The notes under the pieces: model-generated | What the model was told of the DNA's origin: nothing | The model's database searches: none | What the model saw: only the letters and a program-made list of their open reading frames with translations | DNA from: Bursaphelenchus xylophilus | Lineage: Eukaryota > Nematoda > Chromadorea > Rhabditida > Aphelenchoididae | Direction: 5' to 3' | NCBI GenBank assembly: GCA_904066235.2 | Contig: CAJFCV020000001.1 | Location: 8,184,001-8,248,000, forward strand | Length of the DNA: 64,000 nt | Shown: positions 9,784 through 20,900 of the stretch, in pieces | Numbering within the stretch: position 1 is the stretch's first letter | Layout: each line of letters opens with the position of its first letter | Position numbers and translations under genes: made by a program

Positions 9784-11090
9784 ATGCCTGTGAGGTCGAT
9801 GATATTGCTCAGGAGTTTCAACGGGTTCAAAGCGGGCTCGTTTAGCCCACTAAGATTTGCGACAACATTGTCAGCAACAGAGAACCAGTCCAATGATGTG
9901 GTCTATAATCATGGCCGAACACCGAAGGACGTTGATCAGAAACTTGAGAACCTCCCAACAGATATCTTGACCTTCTTATTGGAGGGAAAGTCGATGGGAC
10001 AGGAGACCAGCTCCGCCTTCACAGTCAAGGGATTGCAAGACATGGCCAAGTACTACTTCGAGAAGTCCGGGAAATTGATCCGGCCAAAGGTGGCACTTCT
10101 TATGAGCAATGTTTGCAATCATCAAGTCAAGAATTCGGGGTGAGTTTGGTACATTTGATGAAGATGAAATATATTGTAGACATGATGCAGATCTCGATAA
10201 AATTCAAAGGAACCAATATCGGATTGCCATGGTGGCAGAGATGATTCACACCGCCTCTCTCATCCATGATGACGTAATCGATGAAGCCGGAACGCGAAGG
10301 GGAAAACCAACGGCCAATGTAAAATGGGGAAATAAACGAGTAAGTATGAAATATGAGAAACTTATTTCAAGGCTGTTCTGGGTGGAGATAGGATCTTAGC
10401 GAGAGCTACCAAACTGCTCTGTATGACAAAAGATCCTCATGTGATCTCGACGATGGCATCTATTGTGGATAACTTGGTGGATGGAGAGTTTATGCAATTG
10501 GAAGTTAATCCCACAGCTGATGCCATCACACGATTTCAGCATTACATGCAGAAGACTTACTACAAGACTGCCAGTCTCTTTGCGAATTCCTGTTTGTCAG
10601 TCGCCATCTTGTCAGGTAACCTTTGTTATTTTATTTATCGTTGATTTTCTTTAGAATGTCCAGTTGAATACCAACAGAAGGCCTACGAATTCGGGCGACA
10701 CTTTGGTCTTTCTTTCCAGCTCGTGGACGATATGTTGGACTATGTGGCCAGTTCATCGGAATTAGGAAAGCCGTCGGTAGCTGATCTGAAACAAGGTCTG
10801 GCCACTGCTCCTGTTCTTTTTGCGGCTCAGGAATTCCCGGCCTTGAATTTAATGATAAATCGTCGATTCTCAGAAAACGGAGATGTTGAGGAAGCTCATC
10901 GTATTGTACTAGAATCGTCGGCCCTCGAACAAACTCGAGATCTCATCAGGCATCACACAGAGACCGCTGTTTCCATGGTGAGGGCGTCATTATGATTGAT
11001 TATACTTTTCAGGCAAAAGAATTAGGCCAATGTGGATCTGGTGATTCCCTAGTCAAGCTGGCCAACTCCCAGGTTCACCGGGAACGATAG
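9784..11090 (+). CDS. PDSS1: Decaprenyl/solanesyl diphosphate synthase subunit 1 (COQ1)
   Basis: This trans-prenyltransferase builds the isoprenoid tail of ubiquinone from FPP/GGPP and IPP in mitochondria. Five exons (9784-10139, 10180-10339, 10372-10615, 10655-10977, 11013-11090) encode 386 residues. The N terminus is Arg/Ser-rich ([12 protein letters not shown]), fitting a mitochondrial leader. Key motifs are [14 protein letters not shown], the first Asp-rich motif within [20 protein letters not shown], the GEFMQLE block, KTYYKTASL, and the second Asp-rich motif within [10 protein letters not shown] followed by [19 protein letters not shown]. All catalytic aspartates are present. Its 3' end converges on MSH5 with a gap of 126 bp. 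Confidence 0.93.
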
Positions 11091-11216
11091 GAACCTTACG
11101 TTAGGATTGTTTTTGTTGTTTTCTTTTACGTTGAAGTAAATCGAGGAGATTTTAACAGTGAATTTTATAAAAACGAAAAAAAATTAACCAACAACATAAT
11201 TAGTGACGGGGTTGAC

Positions 11217-14200
11217 TCAATCGACGACAATCCTATCTTCTGAGATCATTTCTGTAGCTGGAACAGCCAAGGCGTTCTTGGCCAACTCGACGAATCCATT
11301 AGGATCATTTCTCATATCCCATCTTTGGAAGTCGTCGTATAATGACTCCATTCGTTGAACCAGTCGATTGTATTCCTGCTCTTCGTCCTCATTCTTTCCT
11401 TTAACTTCTGTAAGGCTTTTTCCGTCTTTCAGATTTGCGTATATCTAAAGATGAGACATGTTTTAACCTCCCAGCCTACCTCATCCGTTCTTTCGATCAC
11501 GTTCTGAGGTATCCCCATCTTTGCCGCTGTATAACTTGCGAATGAATGAGTAGAACGACCCTCGATGAAATGAAATGTGAATGTCAAATTGTTATCATCG
11601 TCTTTCAGAACCTCCATTTTCTTAATATAATTGGTAACATTTTATAAAAAAATAAGGCCTACATGTTCCGACAGAAGTGCGCTCTGGATAAGGAAGTTGT
11701 TGAGAGCGCAGAAATGAGTGGCCAAAAAAATGTGAGGACAATTGTCAGGCTTTTCCAACCAATAGTTCAAGCAACCAGCTAAAAGACCAATGCCGACTTC
11801 CTGATATTGTTAAAAAAGAATGACAGGACTTACTGTCATGGTACCCTTTCCAAACTCATCAATAATAACGAGACTATTCCTGTCCGTCTTTCTGATGGCA
11901 TGGGACATTTGTTTCAAATCAGATGCAAATGAGGAGAGTCCATCAAGGACCGAGTCTACAGTATACATTCGGGAGATGATCTGGGAAACGAGACCGATCT
12001 CCACTCTCTTGGCGGGAACGTATGATCCAACATGTGCAAGATAAACGATCACCCCAACCTGAAAAGTATGTTACCCCATAAACTAACCTGCCATTTTGAG
12101 ATAAACACTTTTTCCAGAGGCATTGGGACCAGAAATAATCCTTACTTTACTGTAACCTTCAACTTCATCGGGACAGGCAGACCTGAATTGGAAAAAAATA
12201 TTATACAAAGAATAAAAAAATATACCGTACTTAATATCATTTGTAATGTACTCCATCTGTCCGATTTCGACCAATGGCTGTCTGGCCGCTTCGATATTTA
12301 GAACACACTTATCACTAAAATGAGGTCGGACCCAATCATATTTGTTTGCCGCTATAGACAATGAGATCAGGCAATCCAAGGTCGCCGCTACTTCCAGAGC
12401 GTCGGTGATCACCTTCTTTCGGCTGGCCAGTAGCTCTTGAAGACTAAAATTATAAAAAAATTACTTACAAGACCAGAAAAATAGATTACCCGTTTGCAAT
12501 AATTGTTTCCCTATCGATGATTCTCGATCTAATGTCACCATAAACGCGATCCAATTCAAGCATTCCAGGTGTCTTAAATCCCATGGAGTTCTCCGTCGAA
12601 TACACCTAAAATCATAATTCTGATGTGATAAGGTACCTTTTCAAAGTCCTCATGTTCAATCTTGGCTCCAATGTGTGTAGGAATCATAACCATGTACCCA
12701 ATGATCGGCAAATAACAGACAGAACAACTCGGAATATCATAAGTATTGATCTCGGACTCGGCAACTTGAGTCAGGTGATCTCCTAACTGAGAGAATGTTG
12801 ATTTAACTGTAAATATTAGTGGAATAAAAAACAAAACTCACGATGATCTAGTTCGGGAGAGACCCCCTCATTCACAACAAAACGACTTTCTTCCAGCGAT
12901 TCCAATTGGTTGAAGGTTTTCTTGAGAAGTTCTCCCAATCTGGCCAAATCTGTACTCATTGCTCGTTCCCCTGGGCCAAGTACTGCTAGATTAACTTCAC
13001 AAGTTCGAAGAGAATCACCCATATCCATCAAAGAATTTATCGTCTAACCGAACTACATAGTAATCATAACAGTCCTACCTTTGAAAGTGACAACCATTCA
13101 TTGACAGACAACCTTCCGTTTGATAATTTAACCAGAATTGTCTAAAAGGACTACGCAATGTTATATAATCTTTACCAATAAACTATGAACACTTCTTAGC
13201 TTTCCACGCAAGAAATTCACCAATTGGAAGTTCGCATCCCGAGTGAAGAACATGATCCCCTCTTGTCTAATCTTCAGAATCTCTTTGTTTCTCAAGGGCC
13301 GAGAAAACCAAAAACTTAAAAAATAAATAAAATTGTATTAATCAATCATGCATACCGTAATTTTCTTCTTCCAGGAGCACATTTTGTGAAGTCGCAGAGA
13401 TCGAACAAAGACCTGGCCTTACTACCGATCTTTTTATTTCGAATATTCATCCGTTTGCGTGTTGGGCCAGTATCAAAAATGGCTAACGACTTCTTGGTTT
13501 CCGGATCAACATACACTATGTCGCCCCTGAAGTTATCATAAATATGCATGGTGTAATGACCTACAAAACAATTGCTCGAAAAGCTTCAACAGGTACCAAA
13601 GTCGTAGGATCATCGAATTCGATTCCCAACCGTACCTGATTAATATGTCTCAACAATGCACCCAACGCACCAATCTAAACAAGGCTAAAATAAAAAAAAG
13701 AAAGAATAAACTACCATGTTAGAATCCTTGGCCTCAAATAGCATTCGTGTTCTCACTGTTGCATCACGACCATCAAAGTCCAAAACTTTAGCCAACCATT
13801 GCATTCCAATTTCGTTCGCTAAAAATTTTTCTCAAAGTGACAAGTTCAGCATGTGTAATATAAAAAAGATCGACCGCCATTTATTTGAGGCTGACCGAAG
13901 TTCAGTGGTCGATACGAATAACGTTTTTAATAGCTAGATAATGCTTAGGATTGCAGAAAAGCGGTTTACGTCGTTATCCAATAGATTGAAGTTGGTTCCG
14001 GACACCGTAATTCGCTAGCGAAGTCGTAGCAAATAATGGCTGACAAATACCTCAAAGTTAATGAGGGTTAGAAAGCCTTCTTGGTATCTACTCAATTAGG
14101 GGAAATGGCAGCCGATCGGCGCATAAAGCTATCTGCGTGGTTAAAATGGCAGTCAAAAAAAATGAGAGGTTCTGTAACGTTTTTGGCAACTATTCTAACC

Positions 14201-15041
14201 CTTTAAATGGATTAATTGACTAAAAGTTACTAGGGTTGTTAAGTCGTCAACTTGACGCGTCAGTCACTTTGTGTCATTTTGATTGTCAAATTGAGCTTTT
14301 TTTGGAAATTTTTTGTAGATTTTGCCAACAAAGATGGCATTTTTTAGGCACTACAATTGTCAAAGGACCGATGAAATATGCAGTAAAACAAATTACGACT
14401 AATATAACGGTATCCATCACAATCTATGTTAAAATCGGATCTGCCCCAGATGAAAGGTTGCGCAAACATCGGAACCTACAAAAATAGTTCTTGGAGATAA
14501 ATTGTAAAGAGCATGTCCATTGTTCGTTGCTTTGTATCTCAACCTCATCAATTCTGTCTTCACGATTACTTCCCCCATCTGATTGTTCATCTACGGAAGC
14601 AAAAGGTCTGACCAAATCAGGCTCGTTCGACACTTCTCCCTCAGTCGATTCTTGAGCTATAGTCTTTACAATGGTGTCATCGATATAACAATTCACTGAA
14701 AGCAAACATGAACATTCATTTTTACTCACACATTGTTTGAAGAGCTTTTCGGACCTCTTTTTTACATCCAGAATTGGCAATAACATGAGTTGGTTTAATT
14801 CGCTCAATTACTGAAACAACGATACCACAGACTAGAACCACTTACGATACTTTAGAGTGTTAAACTCATCGTCATCAGGTGTGTCATTGAGATATTGGAT
14901 CGTCTTTTCAGCTTCGTCGTAACAGGCAGCGCCCAACTTCTGACGGTCAAAGAAAACGGCCAAAACGGTTGAAGTCAAAGCTGACTTCTTCTGGCCATCT
15001 TGTTCAGCAACGCCTCGCAAAATCGTATTCTGTTGGTTCAT
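11217..15041 (-). CDS. MSH5: MutS homologue 5, meiotic crossover factor
   Basis: MSH5 pairs with MSH4 as a sliding clamp that stabilises recombination intermediates in meiotic prophase. Many short-intron exons read in frame from MNQQNTILRG to MISEDRIVVD. Landmarks in order are the N-terminal TVLAVFFDRQKLGAACYDE, the connector IGALGALLRHINQVRLGIEF, the core lever FWFSRPLRNKEI, the clamp region CSVCYLPIIGYMV, the Walker A loop ISGPNASGKSVYLKMAG, the AHVGSYVPA block, the Walker B and signature SLVIIDEFGKGT, and the H-loop region HIFLATHFCALN. VIIDEFGKGT is typical of MSH5. The exon before 13560 needs a 38-nt intron (GTAGGT..TTCAG) to avoid a stop; using it restores the frame. One intron (13819-14479, 661 nt) is much longer than the rest. 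An in-frame upstream ATG (15074) is possible. No N-terminal mismatch-recognition domain I is seen, as expected for MSH4/5. Confidence 0.93.
13819..14479 (-). other. Long intron of MSH5
   Basis: This 661-nt intron (donor GTAGGT near 14479, acceptor TTTTTAG ending at 13819) is about 15 times longer than its neighbours. Its phase joins exon 3 (..KNYF) to the next exon (NEIGMQW..) without a frameshift. It is AT-rich with an imperfect palindrome near CGTCAACTTGACG. No inverted-repeat element with clear ends was seen. Confidence 0.5.
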
Positions 15042-15277
15042 GATGGTACGGTCCACGCCAATTTGTCTACACATAAAAAATGGAAAAAAATTGATCGAGT
15101 CAAGTCTTTCCCCGCCCATTTTGGTCAAGTGTTTCTCTCCTCAGAAACGTCGTAATATCACAGCAGAAAATAAATACATCACTGCACATCATTCCGAACT
15201 TTTTTGTGAGCAAAATCCGGTGTCAAAAAAGCAAATTTTTTTGTAATGATTTTTTTTTAACAGCTAGAGACGCCTCA

Positions 15278-15726
15278 CAAGGGATCGGCAAATAGTTGCA
15301 ACCTTTAATCTTAACGAAACATGTATCATTTGAAAGAGCATTAAAAATAGTGCACAGCGCAAAAAAAAATTAGCTGCCTAAATTACCTTAGGGCATAGAT
15401 ACGACCGCTTTTTGGAAGGGGCTATATGTTTGTGGCATATAAGAGACGAAACGCAAAATATTTACAGTGACCGGATTCGAAACCAGGACTCGCTGCGCCG
15501 GAAGTGGGCTCACTTCCACTCGGCCAACTGGACACAACTCTGTTGCCATTCCGAGAGCTTATAAAGCGAGGCGGAAATTAGGCTAAAATCTGTATTTTGG
15601 CCATAACTTTGTCCAAAGTGAATTTAGGCAGCTAATTCTTTTTGCGCTGTGAACTATTTTTAATGCTCTTTCAAATGATATAGGTTTCGTTAAGAAAGCA
15701 GGTTACAACCATTTGCCGATCCCTTG
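15278..15726 (-). mobile_element. CAAGGGAT-family TIR element with tRNA-like core, nested in the hairpin
   Basis: This 449-bp element runs from CAAGGGATCGGCAAAT to ATTTGCCGATCCCTTG. Its terminal inverted repeats are about 110 bp, with ATCATTTGAAAGAGCATTAA and TTAGCTGCCTAAATT in both arms. TCA flanks it at 15275-15277 and 15727-15729. The opposite arm of the host hairpin (around 16731-16734) reads straight through as GTCTGAGGCG, giving the empty site and proving a 3-bp TCA duplication. The tRNA-like module (about 15470-15540) is on the minus strand. No protein is encoded. Confidence 0.85.
15470..15540 (-). other. tRNA-like module inside the nested TIR element
   Basis: On the minus strand, AGTTGGCCGAGTGGAAGTGA contains TGGCCGAGTGG, a perfect fit to the Pol III box A consensus. 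About 40 nt downstream CCTGGTTTCGAATCCGG supplies a box B-like T-arm. The acceptor arms do not pair well and no CCA-end context is evident, so it is probably a tRNA-derived pseudo-module. It matches the module at 4232-4304 closely. Confidence 0.6.
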
Positions 15727-16824
15727 TCAGACATGGCGTAATAAAGTGCGGAAAAATATCAGAGCGATAAAACACATTTCGCTCTCTGAGATTATGCAAA
15801 TTTTAAGAATTTTAACGGCTTACAAAGGCCGGGAAAAATGATTAAAAAAATGGTATTTCTTACTTTTGATTCCTCAGAACTGCACTTTACAGTACACTTT
15901 TGAAAAAAACGAAAGTTCCTATTTTGTAGGAAATTTGGTGGTGTTTAACATAGTTGGGAATTATGTCATTCCCTCCCATGGTTTCTTCTTTTATGGCTAA
16001 AGCCCCCACTTTTAGGCATAGAACCGCGGTTTTTTTGCCTAAAGTGCAAAAATCGAAATTTTCTTTGCAACATATTCTTTTTCTCCCTATCAAGGAGTAG
16101 TGTACCAAAAATTTTGTTTCATGCCTTTCAGGTTGTTCTGAATTAGGAAATTTCGTATTCTCGTTGCGACAAGCAAACCGATGGTCAAGATGACAATTAC
16201 TGTTTATTATCGTACAAGCCGGATGACAACTTTTTATCAACAAGCATCAATTTAACGCCATGTAGTTGAGTTGCGATCAAAACTTTCTCCATTTCACGTC
16301 TGAGAACGAAATTTCCTAATTCAGAACGACCTGAAAGGCATGAAACGAAATTTTTGGTACACTACTCCTTGATAGGGAGAAGAAGAATATGTTGCAAAAA
16401 AAATTTCGATTTTTGTACTTTAGGCAAAAAAACCGCGATTTTATGCCTAAAAGTGGGGGCTTTAGCCATAAAAAGAAGAAACCATGGGAGGGAATGACAT
16501 AATTCCCAACTATGTTACACAGCATCAAATTTCCTACAAAATAGGAACTTTCGTTTTTTCAAAAGTGTACTGTAAAGTGCAGTTCTGAGGCATCAAAAGT
16601 GTGAAATACCATTTTTTAAATATGTTTCCCGGCCTTTGTAAGCCGTTAAAATTCCTAAAATTTGCATAATCTCAGAGAGCGAAATGTGTTTTATCGCTCT
16701 AATATTTTTCCGCACTTTATTACGCCATGTCTGAGGCGTCTCTAGTTGTTAAAAAAATCATTACAAAAAATTTTGCTTTTTTGACACCGGATTTTGCTCA
16801 CAAAAAAGATCGGAATGATGTGCA

Positions 16825-17705
16825 CTGCAGAAATAAACCAGACAATTCAGAAATTGCATAAACAACCGTATACGGTCTGCATACCGGTATGCCACGAATT
16901 TGTTTTCACGAAGGACGGAAAGGTCCGCTAAAAAATGAAAAAAGGAGGGCGGGAGGGGGGGGGTCCATTTTTTCTGAGTTTTACAATAGTGTTAATTAGT
17001 AATTAAAAAAAATTTTTTTTGAGTAATGGATTTACAAGGGATCGGCAAATAGTTGCAACCTTTAATCTTAACGAAACATATATACTTTGAAAGAGCATTA
17101 AAAATAGTGCACAACGCAAGAAAAATTAGCTGCCTAATTTATGTTTGGGCAAAGTTATGGCCGTTTTATGAAAGTGGTTATATGCGGCCAAAACGCCGAT
17201 TTCTTATATTACAGTAATCCTGGCGGCTTGAAAATCGTCCTTTGATTTTCTACAATCCAAAAACGTCTACCACGGTCGTTTTATGGCTCTACCAGTCATC
17301 GGTTATGAGTTATTAGACATTACTGCTTGTTCCAAAAAATTGTAAATAAAACTAGGTTAATGAGAAAATTGGAGTAAAAGGCTTTGGAAATACATTTATA
17401 TGATCGTTGTGGTCGTTCACAAACTAAAATCTCAAAATTAAAAATTTCTTATGTCCTAGCCTTACCAACGGTTGGTCCACTGTGTCAGCAATATTCTTTT
17501 GCCCGATTTTACAATTTTCTCTTCGTATTTTTTCGAAAAAATGTATATTTTCAGGTCCTAGTAAATTTAATTCTCGTCCAGTAATTATAATATGTCAGGT
17601 TACTGGGATGACACCTTGTAAATAATTATATGATAGTGGTATCCCCACTCTCATCACCATCAAATTTGTGATTGTTTCAAAAAAGCCAAAAATTCAGAAA
17701 AATCC
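16825..17705. other. AT-rich spacer left of the satellite, including a truncated TIR element
   Basis: I see no gene here. The stretch holds a G-run (near 16950-16965), long A/T runs, and at 17035 the isolated left end of a CAAGGGAT-family element annotated separately. A plus-strand open frame (17384-17584) is hydrophobic and unrecognised, and was not called. Confidence 0.4.
17035..17175. mobile_element. Solo left end of a CAAGGGAT-family TIR element
   Basis: CAAGGGATCGGCAAATAGTT begins at 17035, directly after TTA, and stays similar to the left arm of the 15278 element through AGAGCATTAAAAATAGTGCA and TTAGCTGCCTAATTT for about 140 bp. No matching right end (GCCGATCCCTTG) follows before the satellite. 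It is therefore a truncated copy, or its other end was lost by deletion. Confidence 0.65.
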
Positions 17706-17859
17706 CGTCACTCCGACATCACTAATTCACTTTTTTTTAAAACTGGTGCCTGGTATAATATCAGAGTGTTTGGCCTGCGGCGGGCGTAATTTGATTGCAA
17801 AAAAGCTGAAACTTGCCGTGCTAAAATCTTACGAGGTTACCTTTCAAATGGTACCAGGC
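17706..17859 (-). repeat. Single inverted satellite unit left of the assembly gap
   Basis: The segment from GTCACTCCGACATCACTAAT to GGTACCAGGC is one satellite unit in reverse orientation relative to every unit right of the gap. It ends exactly at the run of N. It shows an orientation switch somewhere in the unsequenced part, or a mis-join. Confidence 0.85.
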
Positions 17860-17959
17860 NNNNNNNNNNNNNNNNNNNNNNNNNNNNNNNNNNNNNNNNN
17901 NNNNNNNNNNNNNNNNNNNNNNNNNNNNNNNNNNNNNNNNNNNNNNNNNNNNNNNNNNN
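17860..17959. other. Assembly gap of 100 N
   Basis: Exactly 100 N separate oppositely oriented satellite units. A round 100 is the usual placeholder for a gap of unknown size, so the true array may be much longer than shown. Confidence 0.95.
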
Positions 17960-20900
17960 CTGATATTATACTAGCCACCAGTTTCAAAAAAAAGTGAATT
18001 AGTGATGTCGGAGTGAATTGACATGGCATATACCATTCGAAAGGTAATCTCGTGAGATTTTAGCACTGCAAGTTTCAGCTTTTTTGCAATCAAATTACGC
18101 CCGCCGCAGGCCAAACACTCTGATATTGTACTAGACACCTGTTTTAAAAAAAGTGAATTAGTGATGTCGGAGTGAATCGACAGGACATATACCATTCGAA
18201 AGGTAACCTCGTAAGATTTTAGCACTGCAAGTTTCAGCTTTTTTGCAATCAAATTACGCCCGCCGCAGGCCAAACACTCTGATATTGTACTAGACACCAG
18301 TTTAAAAAAAAGTGAATTAGTGATGTCGGAGTGAATTGACATGGCATATACCATTCGAAAGGTAATCTCGTGAGATTTTAGCACTGCAAGTTTCAGCTTT
18401 TTTGCAATCAAATTACGCCCGCCGCAGGCCAAACACTCTGATATTGTACTAGACACCTGTTTTAAAAAAAAGTGAATTAGTGATGTCGGAGTGAATTGAC
18501 AAGGCATATACCATTCGAAAGGTAATCTCGTGAGATTTAAGCGCTGCAAGTTTCAGCTTTTTTGCAATCAAATTACGCCCGCCGCAGGCCAAACACTCTG
18601 ATATTGTACTAGACACCAGTTTAAAAAAAAGTGAATTAGTGATGTCGGAGTGAATTGACAAGGCATATACCATTCGAAAGGTAATCTCGTAAGATTTTAG
18701 CACGGCAAGTTTCAGCTTTTTTGCAATCAAATTACGCCCGCCGCAGGCCAAACACTCTGATATTATACTAGCCACCAGTTTAAAAAAAAAGTGAATTAGT
18801 GATGTCGGAGTGAATTGACAAGGCATATACCATTCGAAAGGTAATCTCGTGAGATTTTAGCACTGCAAGTTTCAGCTTTTTTGCAATCAAATTACGCCCG
18901 CCGCAGGCCAAACACTCTGATATTGTACTAGACACCTGTTTTAAAAAAAAGTGAATTAGTGATGTCGGAGTGAATCGACAGGACATATACCATTCGAAAG
19001 GTAACCTCGTAAGATTTTAGCACTGCAAGTTTCAGCTTTTTTGCAATCAAATTACGCCCGCCGCAGGCCAAACACTCTGATATTGTACTAGACACCAGTT
19101 TAAAAAAAGTGAATTAGTGATGTCGGAGTGAATTGACATGGCATATACCATTCGAAAGGTAATCTCGTGAGATTTTAGCACTGCAAGTTTCAGCTTTTTT
19201 GCAATCAAATTACGCCCGCCGCAGGCCAAACACTCTGATATTGTACTAGACACCTGTTTTAAAAAAAGTGAATTAGTGATGTCGGAGTGAATTGACAAGG
19301 CATATACCATTCGAAAGGTAATCTCGTGAGATTTAAGCGCTGCAAGTTTCAGCTTTTTTGCAATCAAATTACGCCCGCCGCAGGCCAAACACTCTGATAT
19401 TGTACTAGACACCAGTTTAAAAAAAAGTGAATTAGTGATGTCGGAGTGAATTGACAAGGCATATACCATTCGAAAGGTAATCTCGTAAGATTTTAGCACG
19501 GCAAGTTTCAGCTTTTTTGCAATCAAATTACGCCCGCCGCAGGCCAAACACTCTGATATTATACTAGCCACCAGTTTCAAAAAAAAGTGAATTAGTGATG
19601 TCGGAGTGAATTGACATGGCATATACCATTCGAAAGGTAATCTCGTGAGATTTTAGCACTGCAAGTTTCAGCTTTTTTGCAATCAAATTACGCCCGCCGC
19701 AGGCCAAACACTCTGATATTGTACTAGACACCAGTTTAAAAAAAGTGAATTAGTGATGTCGGAGTGAATCGACAGGACATATACCATTCGAAAGGTAACC
19801 TCGTAAGATTTTAGCACTGCAAGTTTCAGCTTTTTTGCAATCAAATTACGCCCGCCGCAGGCCAAACACTCTGATATTATACCAGGCGCCAGTTTTAAAA
19901 AAAAGTGAATTAGTGATGTCGGAGTGAATCGACAGGACATATACCGTTCGAAAGGTAACCCCGTAAGATTTCAGCACTGCAAGTTTCAGCTTTTTTGCAA
20001 TCAAATTACGCCCGCCGCAGGCCAAACACTCTGATATTATACTAGCCACCAGTTTAAAAAAAAAGTGAATTAGTGATGTCGGAGTGAATTGACAAGGCAT
20101 ATACCATTCGAAAGGTAACCTCGTAAGATTTTAGCACGGCAAGTTTCAGCTTTTTTGCAATCAAATTACGCCCACCACTGGGCGAAACACTCTGATATTG
20201 TACTAGACACCTGTTTTAAAAAAAGTGAATTAGTGATGTCGGAGTGAATCGACAGGACATATACCATTCGAAAGGTAACCTCGTAAGATTTTAGCACGGC
20301 AAGTTTCAGCTTTTTTGGAATCAAATTACGCCCACCGCTGGGCGAAACACTCTGATATTGTACTAGACACCTGTTTTAAAAAAAGTGAATTAGTGATGTC
20401 GGAGTGAATCGACAGGACATATACCATTCGAAAGGTAACCTCGTAAGATTTTAGCACTGCAAGTTTCAGCTTTTTTGCAATCAAATTACGCCCGCCGCAG
20501 GCCAAACACTCTGATATTGTACTAGACACCAGTTTAAAAAAAAGTGAATTAGTGATGTCGGAGTGAATTGACAAGGCATATACCATTCGAAAGGTAATCT
20601 CGTAAGATTTTAGCACGGCAAGTTTCAGCTTTTTTGCAATCAAATTACGCCCGCCGCAGGCCAAACACTCTGATATTATACTAGCCACCAGTTTCAAAAA
20701 AAAGTGAATTAGTGATGTCGGAGTGAATTGACATGGCATATACCATTCGAAAGGTAATCTCGTGAGATTTTAGCGCTGCAAGTTTCAGCTTTTTTGCAAT
20801 CAAATTACGCCCGCCGCAGGCCAAACACTCTGATATTATACTAGCCACCAGTTTAAAAAAAAAGTGAATTAGTGATGTCGGAGTGAATTGACATGTCATA

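Larger units (their letters stand above)
15183..16824. mobile_element. ~520-bp-arm inverted repeat (long hairpin) upstream of MSH5
   Basis: The left arm (15183-16156, minus a nested 452-bp insertion) and the right arm (16306-16824) are highly similar reverse complements of about 520 bp around a 149-bp loop (16157-16305). Shared blocks include TGCACATCATTCCGA, TGAGCAAAATCCGGTGTC, CTAGAGACGCCTCA, CTCTGAGATTATGCAAATTT and CCTCCCATGGTTTCTTCTTT. No transposase frame was recognised, so it looks like a foldback or large MITE-type element. A similar GCAGAAA(A)TAAA string lies outside each end and could be a target duplication, but it is not adjacent on the left. Confidence 0.8.

Noticed and set aside
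13500..13600. Apparent frameshift and TAG stop in MSH5 between FRAIVL and a following frame starting MHIYDNF
   Set aside because: A 38-nt intron (GTAGGT ... AACTTCAG) joins TT|G GGC GAC and restores a clean frame (FRAIVLGDIVYVD). The MHIYDNF reading is intronic.
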